From contig NZ_CP013233.1 of NCBI RefSeq assembly GCF_001584165.1, positions 1,116,001 through 1,180,000 on the forward strand: a stretch of DNA of 64,000 nt, written 5' to 3'. Below, one piece after another: positions 1 through 7,880 of this stretch. Below the pieces are notes generated by a model. That model worked only from the letters and a program-made list of their open reading frames with translations, was not told where the DNA came from and ran no database searches. A program made the translations under genes and the position numbers. The stretch comes from Collimonas arenae. GTDB lineage: Bacteria; Pseudomonadota; Gammaproteobacteria; Burkholderiales; Burkholderiaceae_D. How positions within the stretch are numbered: position 1 is the first letter of the stretch; each line of letters starts with the position of its first letter.

Positions 1-323
1 TATGAGACCAGATCTTGGTTCGACAGTGCTCCCGCGCGCTTATCGCCCAGCCCCTCGGAGAGGCGGCGCAGCATGTAATGTTCGTTTGACGTGTCTGTTA
101 CGGGGCGGGAGTGATCGCGAAGATCGCGGTACGACTGTATCACTTCATTCATACGTAGTATGCCCGGCTCTGCTACAATTTCGCCGCGGTCAATCTCGGC
201 TTCGCGTTGTCGTGCCCAAGCTTCGGCTTGTGCTTTGGTCTGGAAGGTTTTACACAATCCTTTGTGGCCTTTGCGACGTATCAGTGCGCGCCAAGAAGTG
301 CCGATTTTTACTATGCTTGCCAT
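1..323 (-). CDS. Tyrosine-type phage/island integrase, N-terminal part (runs off left edge)
   Basis: The minus strand is open from an ATG at 323 to the window edge, giving about 107 residues with no stop. The start has GGAGAG about 7 nt upstream. The N-terminus reads MASIVKIGTSWRALIRRKG, followed by KTFQTKAQAEAWARQREAEI, which is the usual N-terminal arm (Arm-DNA-binding) of lambda-type integrases near tRNA genes. The catalytic domain (R...HxxR...Y) lies outside the window, so activity cannot be judged. The gene points away from the tRNA-Arg that begins about 110 bp from its start. It probably belongs to an element extending left of the window. Confidence 0.8.
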   Translation of the reverse strand, partial: MASIVKIGTSWRALIRRKGHKGLCKTFQTKAQAEAWARQREAEIDRGEIVAEPGILRMNEVIQSYRDLRDHSRPVTDTSNEHYMLRRLSEGLGDKRAGALSNQDLVS

Positions 324-431
324 GTATCACTCTCCGTATCACTTTGTATCACTGCTAATGTGAAGTGGGATTATATAGGATGAGCTCTTCATAGGAGAAG
401 TCGGTTAGAAAGTGATGTAAATTTATCCAAT

Positions 432-506
432 CTCGCCATAGTTCAATGGATAGAACGAGTGCCTCCTAAGCGCTAGATACAGGTCCGATTCCTGTTGGCG
501 GGACCA
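432..506 (+). tRNA. tRNA-Arg (anticodon CCT)
   Basis: The cloverleaf folds by eye. The acceptor stem pairs CTCGCCA with TGGCGGG (one G-U pair), the D stem pairs GTTC with GAAC, and the anticodon stem pairs AGTGC with GCGCT around the loop CTCCTAA. The T stem pairs ACAGG with CCTGT around TCCGATT. Discriminator A and an encoded CCA follow. The anticodon is CCT. It lies between a minus-strand integrase start on its 5' side and an integrase remnant on its 3' side, as expected for a tRNA used as an island attachment site. Confidence 0.93.
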
Positions 507-560
507 AGTCCTCTTTTTCCAATCTCGGCTAATTGACCGTAAGCTACGTATGTAAAGGCT
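482..560 (+). repeat. att-like repeat, copy 1 (tRNA-Arg 3' end plus downstream flank)
   Basis: The 3' end of the tRNA and about 55 bp after it resemble 5284-5362. Both share CGGGACCAA, then related sequence with TAATTG, and end in TACG-YAT-GTAAA. By hand roughly two thirds of positions match, with one or two single-base gaps. I read the pair as old attachment-site halves bracketing the island cargo. Confidence 0.55.
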
Positions 561-677
561 TTCCGGCGTTTATCTCCCTTTCCGCCAGCCCGCAAAAAAG
601 TAATTCTCCACGTTTTACCGGCACCGTTTGCGAAAATTCTACGAACGAATTACGAAATGGCATCATTCAAAAAAAAG

Positions 678-942
678 ATGGGAATGTCTAGCGCGTTCAG
701 CTTTACGTCCAAGGACAACGAGATTCGGGTGCGTTCGTCACCAAGGCCCAGTCGACAGCTTGGGCGGCTAGACGCTTAATTGATGGCCTGACATTTCATG
801 ACTCCGCCATGAAGCGATCACTCGATTTGCAAAAAAACGCGATGACCTGAAGTTGGCGAGAATAGTCGGATATCGTGATCTTCGTATATTGCAGATTTCT
901 TACGACGAAACTGCTGCCGAACTGAGCGAACGCTTGGGCTGA
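678..942 (+). pseudogene. Decayed tyrosine integrase (internal deletion and frameshifts)
   Basis: In different + frames the DNA reads a typical integrase N-terminus (RVQLYVQGQRDSGAFVTKAQ, then STAWAARR). Within about 15 codons it switches to a typical integrase C-terminus: GLTFHDS, then after a one-base shift RHEAITRFAKKRDDLKLARI and VGYRDLRILQISYDETAAEL, ending in a stop at 940-942. The core of the protein is missing, but the catalytic-domain pieces HxxR-like RHEA and the Tyr-containing tail are recognisable. It is plainly a non-functional remnant. It lies right after the tRNA-Arg 3' end and reads away from it, the usual arrangement of an island integrase. Confidence 0.75.
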
Positions 943-1053
943 TCGCAAATGCAGGCGGACGGCAGCAAATGACCCCAAGGACACGGTCACGGATGTCCGC
1001 TTTCGGGAAGTGAAATTCGCAACCGGACCAGGCAAGGGCGGCGCCGTGACCTG
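943..1053. other. Short intergenic stretch, no gene seen
   Basis: No start with a convincing ribosome site and no recognisable protein fragment. It joins the integrase remnant to the stop of the methyltransferase. Confidence 0.4.
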
Positions 1054-1686
1054 TCAGGGCTTCACGAACCGATAGGCGAAGCGATCGGTCCTGCCCTTGA
1101 TCGACGGATCGAACGCCTTGATCGAGTGCAGATCGCCATTGTTCGCGAGCATGATGCTCTCCGCGTCCAGTACGAAACCGGCCGCCTCCACCTCCTCGCG
1201 AACGGATGCAGGCTCAATCCGATGCAGCGACTGGGCGTCGCTCGTGCCCGCCCCGAAGGCGGCAGCGTGGTCTACGATGACGTAGTATCCACCAGGCTTC
1301 AGCCGCTCGTAGACGGCTCGATTGAAGTGGGCCGCCGTTGCGCCCCGAGCCTGCATCAGTTCGGTGTGGAGATCGTGGTAGAACAGGTGCAACCATAGGA
1401 CGTCCGCTGGTTGCGTGGCCTTCGGCATCGCCACGAGGTCCGCGGAGACGGCTTCGACGTTCTCTCGGCCCGGCTCCTTCGCGAGCGTCCGCATGCGGCC
1501 TAGCGGATCGTTCTTGAAGTTGGCGACTTCGGTTGGCACGAAGCTGTAGACCCGTCCTCCGGGTCCCACGATGTCGGAGAAGAGACGTGTCCAGTCGCCG
1601 TCGCCTGGGTAAACATCGATGACGGTAGAACCCGCAGCAACTCTTGCGAACTGGATCAACTCAGATAGTTTGGATTGTTCGTACAT
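1054..1686 (-). CDS. Class I SAM-dependent methyltransferase-like protein
   Basis: This 210-residue protein has a Rossmann-type methyltransferase core. Motif I is STVIDVYPGDGDWTRLFSDI (residues ~19-38), an acidic strand-2 end lies near residue 80, and a post-core GGYYVIVDHAAAFGAG (~130-146) resembles COG4798-type predicted methyltransferases (GG.....DH). Unlike many of that family it has no N-terminal signal peptide. The ATG at 1686 has GGAG 8 nt upstream. The substrate is unknown. It sits in the island next to the SDR/TetR pair and reads the same way as the SDR, about 110 bp downstream of it. Confidence 0.75.
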   Translation of the reverse strand: MYEQSKLSELIQFARVAAGSTVIDVYPGDGDWTRLFSDIVGPGGRVYSFVPTEVANFKNDPLGRMRTLAKEPGRENVEAVSADLVAMPKATQPADVLWLHLFYHDLHTELMQARGATAAHFNRAVYERLKPGGYYVIVDHAAAFGAGTSDAQSLHRIEPASVREEVEAAGFVLDAESIMLANNGDLHSIKAFDPSIKGRTDRFAYRFVKP

Positions 1687-1799
1687 CGGGAATCTCCGTT
1701 ACGGTTGAGTATAGGTAAACGCCTTAGCAAAAGCCTGGCTGATATTGCCGATTGCTACAATTGCATAGCCCATAATGTTTCTCCGACCTTATGTTCAAA

Positions 1800-2617
1800 C
1801 TAAAGTGTGCGAAACGTGGTCCCACGACTGGCGGGGCTTGTGGGCCAGCCGCGGAGCACAACGGGGTCAGACCTGCGCCATGCCCCATCGACGGCGAGAT
1901 CCACGCCGGTGATGTAAGAACTTTCATCGGAGGCGAGGAACGCGACCGCTGCCGCGATTTCCTCGGGCATGCCTCTGCGGCCCATTGGGATCTGCGTGGT
2001 GAACTGTGCGACTGCCTGCTCGGCCTGTTCAGCGGTAAGGCCCGTCGTCGTCGCCAAGGCCGGTGTGTCGATTGCTCCGGGACTCATCGAATTCACACGA
2101 ATCTTGCGATCCTTTAGTTCCATCGTCCAGCCGCGCGCGAAGTTGCGCACTGCCGCCTTACTCGCGGCGTAAGCAGTGAATCCTGGAAGCCCGAGGACGT
2201 TGGAGACCGAAGAGTTCAGGATAATGGAACCGCCGTCTTTGAAGAGGGGAAGGGCCTTCTGTACCGTAAAGAACATTCCCTTCACGTTCACGTCGAAGGT
2301 CTGGTCAAAATGGGCCTCAGTAGCTAACGCGAGCGGTGCGATTGTCCCTGCGCCTGCGTTCGCGAAGAGAACGTCGATGTGACCATGTTTTTCTTTCACG
2401 ACGGCATACAGCCGGTCCAGGTCTTCCAGGCGCGACACGTCGCCCACGACCGTCGTAACGTTTCTCTTGATGGCGGCGGCGGCCTCCTTCAACTCTTTCT
2501 CTCGTCGCCCAGTAATCACGACGTGCGCACCTTCTTCCACGAAGCGCTTGGCTGTGGCCAAGCCAATCCCGCTGCTCCCACCGGTGATAACTGCAACTTA
2601 CCTTCTAATTTATTCAC
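1800..2617 (-). pseudogene. Short-chain dehydrogenase/reductase (SDR), frameshifted in the NAD(P)-binding motif
   Basis: The uninterrupted frame (1800-2561) is a classical SDR. It has NAG at 'FANAGAG', the catalytic Ser in 'ILNSSVSN', YxxxK as YAASK, and a C-terminal GRRGMPEEIA...SYITGVDLAVDGAW. The N-terminus is in another frame: from a GTG at 2617 with AAAGGTG upstream it reads MNKLEGKL. Restoring one base near 2594 gives AVITGGSSGIGLATAKRF, the TGxxxGIG cofactor loop. So one lost base in a GG pair separates start and loop from the rest. It may be a real pseudogene or a sequencing error. The C-terminus carries about 20 extra residues past the usual end. It is divergent from the TetR gene, a common local-repressor arrangement. 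Confidence 0.75.
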
Positions 2618-2688
2618 GACTTTCACCTTTCGTTTGCGCTGTAAGGCAGCGCCGCTGTTCCCATCGGTACAAAGGCGCTGTATCATTT

Positions 2689-2749
2689 GGATCAGAGATC
2701 CAGATCCTGATTCGCAGTATCTGAACCAGTGATCCGATTATATGGATCA
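2689..2749. promoter_or_regulatory. Candidate TetR operator region (GGATC inverted repeats)
   Basis: In the 157-bp gap between the divergent SDR and TetR genes, GGATC-aga-GATCC occurs at 2689-2701 and TGATCC-8nt-GGATCA at 2730-2749. Related GATCC and TGAACC copies lie between them. Repeated dyads of this size are typical of TetR-family operators. The assignment to the adjacent TetR protein rests only on position. Confidence 0.55.
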
Positions 2750-2774
2750 GTGAACCGTTTGTCAAGGAGCACTC

Positions 2775-3353
2775 ATGCGAGCCGACGCCAAAAAAAATTA
2801 CAACCATCTACTTGCAGTCGCGCACGACGTTGTCGCCCAGCACGGTGTCGACGCCTCCATGCGAGATATCGCCCGCCGGGCTGAGGTTGGGTTGGCCACG
2901 CTGCTACGTCATTTCCCGACGCGAGAAGCCTTGTTTGAAGCCTTGTTGTGTACGAATCTAGACGAACTGACGCAGAAGGCAGGCGAACTTGAAACGTCGA
3001 ATTCACCTGCCGAAGCGCTCGTGTCTTGGTTTCGTGAATGGATGGCATTCGCGCAAAGCTATAGGGGCGTCGTCGCCCTGATGGCGGCCGCCCACACGAA
3101 CCCGGACTCCGCTCTTTATGCTTCATGCGCAGCGGTGCACTCAGCGAGCGCGCGACTACTGCTCCGTGCCCAGGCCGAGGGAACGGCGCGCACCGATATG
3201 AATGGGGACGACCTGTTCGGCCTGATGGCGGCGCTCGGCTGGCTTGTCGACCTACCGTCATTCGCGCCACGGGCCGATCATCTCGTCGACATTGTCACTA
3301 GCGCCATCCTGCCAAATCGGTCGAGCAATAATGCCAAAAAGGCAGCGTGTTGA
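2775..3353 (+). CDS. TetR/AcrR-family transcriptional regulator
   Basis: The protein has 192 residues. Residues ~8-55 form the TetR helix-turn-helix: HDVVAQHGVDASMRDIARRA, then EVGLATLLRHFPTREALFEA. The C-terminal ligand domain is alpha-helical with no recognisable specificity. The start has AAGGAG (2764-2769) ahead of ATG 2775. It is divergent from the SDR gene and separated by a dyad-rich gap, so local control of the SDR and possibly itself is likely. Confidence 0.88.
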   Translation: MRADAKKNYNHLLAVAHDVVAQHGVDASMRDIARRAEVGLATLLRHFPTREALFEALLCTNLDELTQKAGELETSNSPAEALVSWFREWMAFAQSYRGVVALMAAAHTNPDSALYASCAAVHSASARLLLRAQAEGTARTDMNGDDLFGLMAALGWLVDLPSFAPRADHLVDIVTSAILPNRSSNNAKKAAC

Positions 3354-3561
3354 ACCAGTTCGACGTAGGATGGCCATTGCCGAGACGTTGAGCGAGTGTG
3401 CAATATAGGTTGATCAACGGGCCCGTTAGAGAATCGCAGAGACCAACAGCCCGTGCCACGTTTTGTCGCGCGCACGCGGCATTCAGGCGATTGGGGCCGT
3501 GTGAAAGACTGATCATGGCCGGTCACAGACGTTTGACAGGATGTATTAATCTAAATTGAAG
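3354..3561. other. Intergenic stretch without a recognisable gene
   Basis: No coding signal was found on either strand. It separates the TetR stop from the SDR fragment and is presumably island filler from past rearrangement. Confidence 0.4.
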
Positions 3562-3872
3562 GCGGCTGCCCATTGCTTATAGAGGATCGCAAGATTCGTG
3601 TGAATTCGATGAGTCCTGGACCAATCGAAACTCAGGCTTTGGAGAAGGCGGGGCTCACAGATGAACAGGCAGAACAGGCCGCAGCTCAGTTCGCCTCGCA
3701 AGTTCCGCTGGGCCGCAGAGGCAAGCCTGAGGAAATCGCTGCCGTCGTCGTGTTCCTTGCTTCCGATGAAAGTTCATATATCACCGGCGTGGATCTCGCC
3801 GTCGATGGGGCATGGCGCAGGTCTGACATGAAGATGTCTTCGACACATGACTGCGACCCATTCGGCGCCTGA
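3562..3872 (+). pseudogene. C-terminal fragment of a second SDR (inverted partial duplicate)
   Basis: From about 3588 the frame reads EDRKIRVNSMSPGPIETQAL through SYITGVDLAVDGAWRRSD. This matches the C-terminal third of the SDR at 1800-2617 almost word for word, and long DNA stretches are identical or nearly so (compare 3589-3619 with 2085-2115 reversed, and 3763-3827 with 1867-1931 reversed). The Rossmann half and the catalytic YxxxK are absent and no ribosome site fits. The last ~16 residues diverge. It is a broken duplicate in inverted orientation, with the TetR gene between the two copies. Confidence 0.8.
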
Positions 3873-3927
3873 GACAGGAGTCTGCTGATTGGCTGTTGAG
3901 AAAAATTCTATGGATCCAAAATGAAAC

Positions 3928-3961
3928 GGCGGATGCTCCCACGAGCATCCGCCATTTTTTT
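3928..3961 (+). terminator. Rho-independent terminator
   Basis: An 11-bp perfect stem (GGCGGATGCTC / GAGCATCCGCC) with loop CCAC is followed by ATTTTTTT. It ends whatever transcription enters from the TetR/SDR-fragment side. Confidence 0.85.
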
Positions 3962-4205
3962 CGCACGTCCATGACTTACAAGTCTGATGGTTGCCGCGTG
4001 AAGGAGCTTGCGGCCTATCGTGCCGATGTCCCTCGTGTTCGCGTGCATGAGGCCGTAATTGGCGGGCCGTCAATGGTAATGCGATAATAGTTTTCATTAG
4101 AATGTCTTTGAGCCCTAGAGCAAAGACTCAATATGCAACGTCGAATGTGTCGACAGAACAGTCTCTGATCCTAGTGGTGCAAGTAAAAAACGAGGAAATA
4201 AATCA
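3962..4205. other. Intergenic stretch upstream of the proline-dehydrogenase-like gene
   Basis: No gene is recognised. GAGGAAAT just before 4206 is the ribosome site of the next gene. I see no convincing sigma-70 promoter. Confidence 0.4.
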
Positions 4206-5186
4206 ATGGTTACGCAGACAAGCGTTTTTGGTGCGCAGTCAACGTCTGAAAAATTACCGCTGCTAGCGGCAGATGCGCTAAGAAAGATCGCACGCGACGA
4301 GGGACTCAAAGCGCAAATAGAAAACGATCCAGTGCTATTTGGAATTCTCAAACGCGCGGCCGACCGATACATTGGCGGCAGCACCTTAGCGCAATGCATT
4401 CAGACGATACAGAACGTTAATGCACTTGGCCACGCCGCCACTGCGGACTATATGGGGGAGAGCACGCGAAATGAAGCCAAGGCAGTGGCCGAGACGGAAA
4501 AGTTTTTGGAATTGAACACAGCAATACAAGCCCATGACTTGAACTGCACCATCTCACTCGATCTTTCTCATATCGGCCTTGCCGTTGATCCTGCCCTAGG
4601 CATTGCGAACGCCGCAAAAATTGCCTTGGCCGCGCGCGCGATTGGGCGCGAAGTCATTATCAGCATGGAAGGATCGGAGCGCACGGATGCAATTCTTGCC
4701 GCACATGCTGAGCTGTGCCGGGAATTCGATAATGTGGGCATTACCTTGCAAGCGCGCCTGTTGCGTACCGCAGCTGACATTCAAAGTGTGCTCCAGCGCC
4801 CCGGAAAAATCCGTTTGGTCAAAGGTGCCTATGACGAGCCTGAGTCGCTGGCCCATCCTCGGGTGAGCGACGGCTTGACCACCGCATTCCGTGAATACAC
4901 GCAAACGCTACTGGCAAGCGAGCATGAGTGCTCGATTGGTACGCATGACAGCCAACAACTTGAATGGGCGCATGCCTTCATTCAATCACAAGACTTGTCG
5001 ACAAAGCACTTTGAGTTCGAGACCCTTTTAGGCCTGGGTCCCGAACAGTCTGCCCGCATGCGAGAGCTGGGTTTACCGACGCGTCAATACATTGTGTACG
5101 GAAGCGAATGGTTTCTGTATGTTTGCCATCGCATTGCCGAGGATCCGCCAAGGTTGTTCCAGGCCTTGGCAGACGTTATCGGCTGA
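4206..5186 (+). CDS. Stand-alone proline dehydrogenase (PRODH) family protein
   Basis: This 326-residue FAD-dependent TIM-barrel protein belongs to the family that oxidises L-proline to pyrroline-5-carboxylate. Family signatures in order are ISLDLSHIGLAVD (~120), KIRLVKGAYDEPESLAHP (~200), CSIGTHDSQQLEWA (~245), FEFETLLGLG (~272) and the C-terminal RQYIVYGSEWFLYVCHRIAE. In characterised PRODHs that last motif ends in RRxxE, whose two Arg bind the substrate carboxylate. Here the first Arg is His, so proline itself may not be the substrate. No pyrroline-5-carboxylate dehydrogenase gene is nearby. It is the last gene before the right att-like repeat and is probably island cargo. Confidence 0.75.
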   Translation: MVTQTSVFGAQSTSEKLPLLAADALRKIARDEGLKAQIENDPVLFGILKRAADRYIGGSTLAQCIQTIQNVNALGHAATADYMGESTRNEAKAVAETEKFLELNTAIQAHDLNCTISLDLSHIGLAVDPALGIANAAKIALAARAIGREVIISMEGSERTDAILAAHAELCREFDNVGITLQARLLRTAADIQSVLQRPGKIRLVKGAYDEPESLAHPRVSDGLTTAFREYTQTLLASEHECSIGTHDSQQLEWAHAFIQSQDLSTKHFEFETLLGLGPEQSARMRELGLPTRQYIVYGSEWFLYVCHRIAEDPPRLFQALADVIG

Positions 5187-5283
5187 CATCGCGGGTGAAC
5201 CGAACTCGTTAATCTGTTGTACAGATTGAAGCGCGCGTGTCGCAACCGGTCAGCAAGAAAATCAAGACCGGTAGCGACTTCAA

Positions 5284-5362
5284 AAAATCGGCCTATTCTG
5301 TTCACGGGACCAAATCCATTCTCTCTAATTTCCGTTAATTGGCCGCGACCATACGCATGTAA
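5284..5362 (+). repeat. att-like repeat, copy 2 (degenerate tRNA-Arg 3' end)
   Basis: TATTCTGTTCACGGGACCAA here corresponds to the last bases of the intact tRNA (GATTCCTGTTGGCGGGACCA), and similarity continues about 55 bp downstream. The rest of a tRNA is missing. A strong bidirectional terminator follows directly at 5363-5394, which would suit the original downstream flank of the tRNA gene before island insertion. Confidence 0.5.
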
Positions 5363-5394
5363 AAAAGCGCACATGGCAGGCCATGCGCGCTTTT
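5363..5394. terminator. Bidirectional terminator
   Basis: The dyad AAAAGCGC-a-CATGGC / GCCATG-c-GCGCTTTT sits between the convergent PRODH-like gene and porin gene, with A-run and T-run on opposite sides so it can serve both. A second dyad, ATCTTCCG / CGGAAGAT, lies at about 5415-5440 closer to the porin stop. Confidence 0.75.
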
Positions 5395-5455
5395 CGTGTT
5401 TCTGACGAGTTCCTATCTTCCGTGTGACACCGCGGAAGATCGGGATGCGTGAAAG

Positions 5456-6631
5456 TTAGAACTTGTGACGGATACCAACTGCAATCGAAGTCTGGCTGTC
5501 GTTGGTCGCTCCGGTACTGTCGCCATAGACACCAGGATTGATGGTGTCGTTAGCGCGCAGGTTCGAAACGAATGCATACAGATCAGTGCGCTTCGACAGG
5601 AAGTAATCCGTACCCAGGTTAAATTGGGTCAGGCGACCCTTTGGCGCGCCGGCATCTGCAAATGTCAGCTTGTCATACTGAACGCTGGCCAACAGGTGCA
5701 GAGGTGCTGTAACGGCGTAGTTCACGCCCAGTTCGAAGATATCGGTCTTGGTGTTGTTCAGGCCGCCAATGATGAAATTGCCCGGTGTGATCGAAGTGGA
5801 GACGCCTTGGATGTAGCCGGAATCGGCAGCCAATGGCTGCTTGACGCGCGACCAGTTGCCGTACAGACGTGCTGGACCAGCTTGGTAGCTAGCGCCCAAC
5901 GAGAATGTCTTCAAAGCCGTATCGCCTGGGTTGCCGACGAATGCTGGAGCGCTGTTGGTCAGGGAAACGTCGCTAGGTGTAGTACCCAGTTTCGATTGGT
6001 AGTAAGCAGCGAACAGACCCAGTGGGCCGTTTGCGTACTGACCGCCGAGACCGAATGATTGACCGCTCGATGTTTGGCCAGCTGTTTCGCCGAAGCCGTA
6101 GATTGCGCTAGCTGTGAAGCCCGATACGTCTGGTGTGTTGTAACGGATCGAATTGTTGGTACGTGTACCTTCCAAACGGTCCAGGTTATGGCCAACTGCA
6201 CCAGTCACGCCGCCGAAGTCTTGAACCGAAGTCCATTGGCTAACGTCGTCCAGGATGTCAGTTTGACGACCCAGCAGAACGGAACCGAAGTTGCCGCCCA
6301 GACCAACCACCGATTTACGACGGAACAGAGTTGTGGAACCCTTGTCGCCTTGCAGTGCGCCGGTGTCGTTCGAGAAACCGGCTTCCAACTGGAACAGCGC
6401 CTTCAGACCGCCGCCCAGATCTTCAACGCCCTTGAAACCCAGGCGCGAACCTTGGATGATGCCGGAGTTGACGCTGAATTTGCTGCCGGTGTTGCCGGTC
6501 GTGGTGTTCAACACTGGATTGCTATAAACAACACCGGTGTCAACGATGCCGTAGATGGTGACCGAACTTTGAGCTTGTGCAGCACCTGCGATTGCGCCGA
6601 GTACGGCCAGTGCGATGAGTGATTTCTTCAT
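5456..6631 (-). CDS. Gram-negative porin (trimeric, Burkholderiales type)
   Basis: This 391-residue outer-membrane protein starts with the signal peptide MKKSLIALAVLGAIAGAAQA and the mature start QSSVTIYGIVDTGV, the standard opening of Burkholderiales OmpC-like porins (Porin_4). Typical features follow: GSRLGFKGVEDLGGGLKA, the FRRKSVVGL and VLLGRQTD strand motifs, and the terminal phenylalanine (VGIRHKF) needed for BAM assembly. It should form a 16-strand general diffusion channel for small hydrophilic solutes. An AAAGGACG ribosome site precedes the ATG. It is monocistronic with terminator-like dyads at the end. Confidence 0.95.
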   Translation of the reverse strand: MKKSLIALAVLGAIAGAAQAQSSVTIYGIVDTGVVYSNPVLNTTTGNTGSKFSVNSGIIQGSRLGFKGVEDLGGGLKALFQLEAGFSNDTGALQGDKGSTTLFRRKSVVGLGGNFGSVLLGRQTDILDDVSQWTSVQDFGGVTGAVGHNLDRLEGTRTNNSIRYNTPDVSGFTASAIYGFGETAGQTSSGQSFGLGGQYANGPLGLFAAYYQSKLGTTPSDVSLTNSAPAFVGNPGDTALKTFSLGASYQAGPARLYGNWSRVKQPLAADSGYIQGVSTSITPGNFIIGGLNNTKTDIFELGVNYAVTAPLHLLASVQYDKLTFADAGAPKGRLTQFNLGTDYFLSKRTDLYAFVSNLRANDTINPGVYGDSTGATNDSQTSIAVGIRHKF

Positions 6632-7175
6632 TTGACGTCCTTTATTTGAAAAACTGTCTTAAGGATCCGTACAGCGTGTCGGATAGGTGAACATTAGAGG
6701 CTATCGCATTAAATGTATGGTCTTTTGTCTGCTGTGTCGCCATGTCTGGGTGAAACGTTACTGACTTTGTTAAATACGTTGTATTTATTCGTGATATGGA
6801 GAAAAAAGATTCGATGCGTCGGTCGCAAACCTTGTTGTTCTGCGGCTGAGCGAGCGTTAAAAATAATCGTGGATATGGGCAGGCATGACGGTAACGGTCA
6901 AACGGCGGGTCATATATTTTCCTGTTTTAGAAAAATTGAATGAAAATTTTTAGTGTGGTTTTTTTTAATGGGTAGTGCGATACAAAACGAAATATGCGCA
7001 CGGATTTATGCCAAGACGCAAGCGAAATGGCATTGGATCGGTTACAGGTTTGAATCAGCTCCGCTCAGTCGCAAAGTAGAAAATGGCAAGGCGTTTTGAT
7101 GCGAGAAAATGAGCGGAGAATGGCGCGATATAAAAGCTATAGGCTGTTACAAATGACGGAAATTGTCTGTCGTGC
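6632..7175. other. Porin upstream region, no gene recognised
   Basis: This 544-bp gap between the porin start and the response-regulator stop has only one short open frame (6713-6943), without a ribosome site or known motif. The region is AT-rich near 6900-6970. It presumably holds the porin promoter and 5' leader, but I could not fix a -10/-35 with confidence. Confidence 0.4.
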
Positions 7176-7880
7176 TCATGCTTCAGCATCGCCTCGGAAC
7201 AACTGTTCCAGCCGATAACCAAAATTGTAGATCGGCGTGATCTGATAGCCATTTTCTGGGCGCAGTTGCAACTTGCTTCGAACTTTGGCGACATGCGTGT
7301 CCATGCTGCGAGAGGAAATTTTGAAATTGCGCGGCCATACAGCCTCGAGAATGCAGGCTCGAGAAAGAGGTCGTCCGAGATTGCGGAAAAACAGTAGCGC
7401 CAAATCGAACTCCTTTTGCGTGGTCTCGATTTCTTTGCCGGCGCGCGTCAGGCGATGGGCCTCGGTTTCGAATACATAATCGCCAAATGCGATCTGCTCA
7501 TTGGAGTTTTTTGCCGGATAGGCGCGTCGTAACAGGACCTGCACTCGCGCAATCAGTTCGCTGCGCCGGATCGGTTTGATCATGTAATCGTCTATGCCCA
7601 TCATCAGGCTTTCGACGATTTTATCTTCGTCGAAGCGGCTGCTGATGAACAGGATGGGAAGATTTTTCGGCAGTCTGTCGCGTACCCAGTGGACCAGCTT
7701 GGGGCCGCTGATGTCCTGGCTCTGCCAGGCCAATACCAGCATATCGTAGCTCTCGCGATGCAACTGGCTCAATATGTCATTCCCATTTTGAAATGGGTGG
7801 CAAACATGTCCACCTGATACCAGTGTTCTGCAAACGGAATCAGTTTGTCCAAGGTGGTCGTCAAGAACGGCAATTTTCAT
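7176..7880 (-). CDS. OmpR/PhoB-family response regulator lacking the phospho-acceptor Asp
   Basis: The protein has 234 residues with a receiver domain (~1-118) and a winged-helix Trans_reg_C domain (~128-228, including RPLSRACILEAVWPRNF and SRSMDTHVAKVRSKLQ). The acidic pocket (LDDH, D7/D8) and the conserved Lys (MIKPIRR) are present. The phosphorylation site, normally Asp in 'VLDW', is alanine: DMLVLAWQSQDISG, A51. Conventional histidine-kinase phosphotransfer is therefore unlikely, and it may be an atypical receiver that dimerises without phosphate. No histidine kinase is adjacent. Its targets are unknown; the porin next door is a candidate only by proximity. Confidence 0.88.
   Translation of the reverse strand: MKIAVLDDHLGQTDSVCRTLVSGGHVCHPFQNGNDILSQLHRESYDMLVLAWQSQDISGPKLVHWVRDRLPKNLPILFISSRFDEDKIVESLMMGIDDYMIKPIRRSELIARVQVLLRRAYPAKNSNEQIAFGDYVFETEAHRLTRAGKEIETTQKEFDLALLFFRNLGRPLSRACILEAVWPRNFKISSRSMDTHVAKVRSKLQLRPENGYQITPIYNFGYRLEQLFRGDAEA

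Noticed and set aside
2775..3353. TetR gene as part of an efflux-resistance module.
   Set aside because: No transporter is adjacent on the island; the MFS exporter is 55 kb away.
5217..5405. A 62-residue open frame over the second att-like copy.
   Set aside because: It runs through a degenerate tRNA end and a terminator hairpin, so it is not a gene.
6713..6943. A 76-residue plus-strand open frame in the porin upstream region.
   Set aside because: No ribosome site, no recognisable motif, and it lies where a porin promoter and leader are expected.
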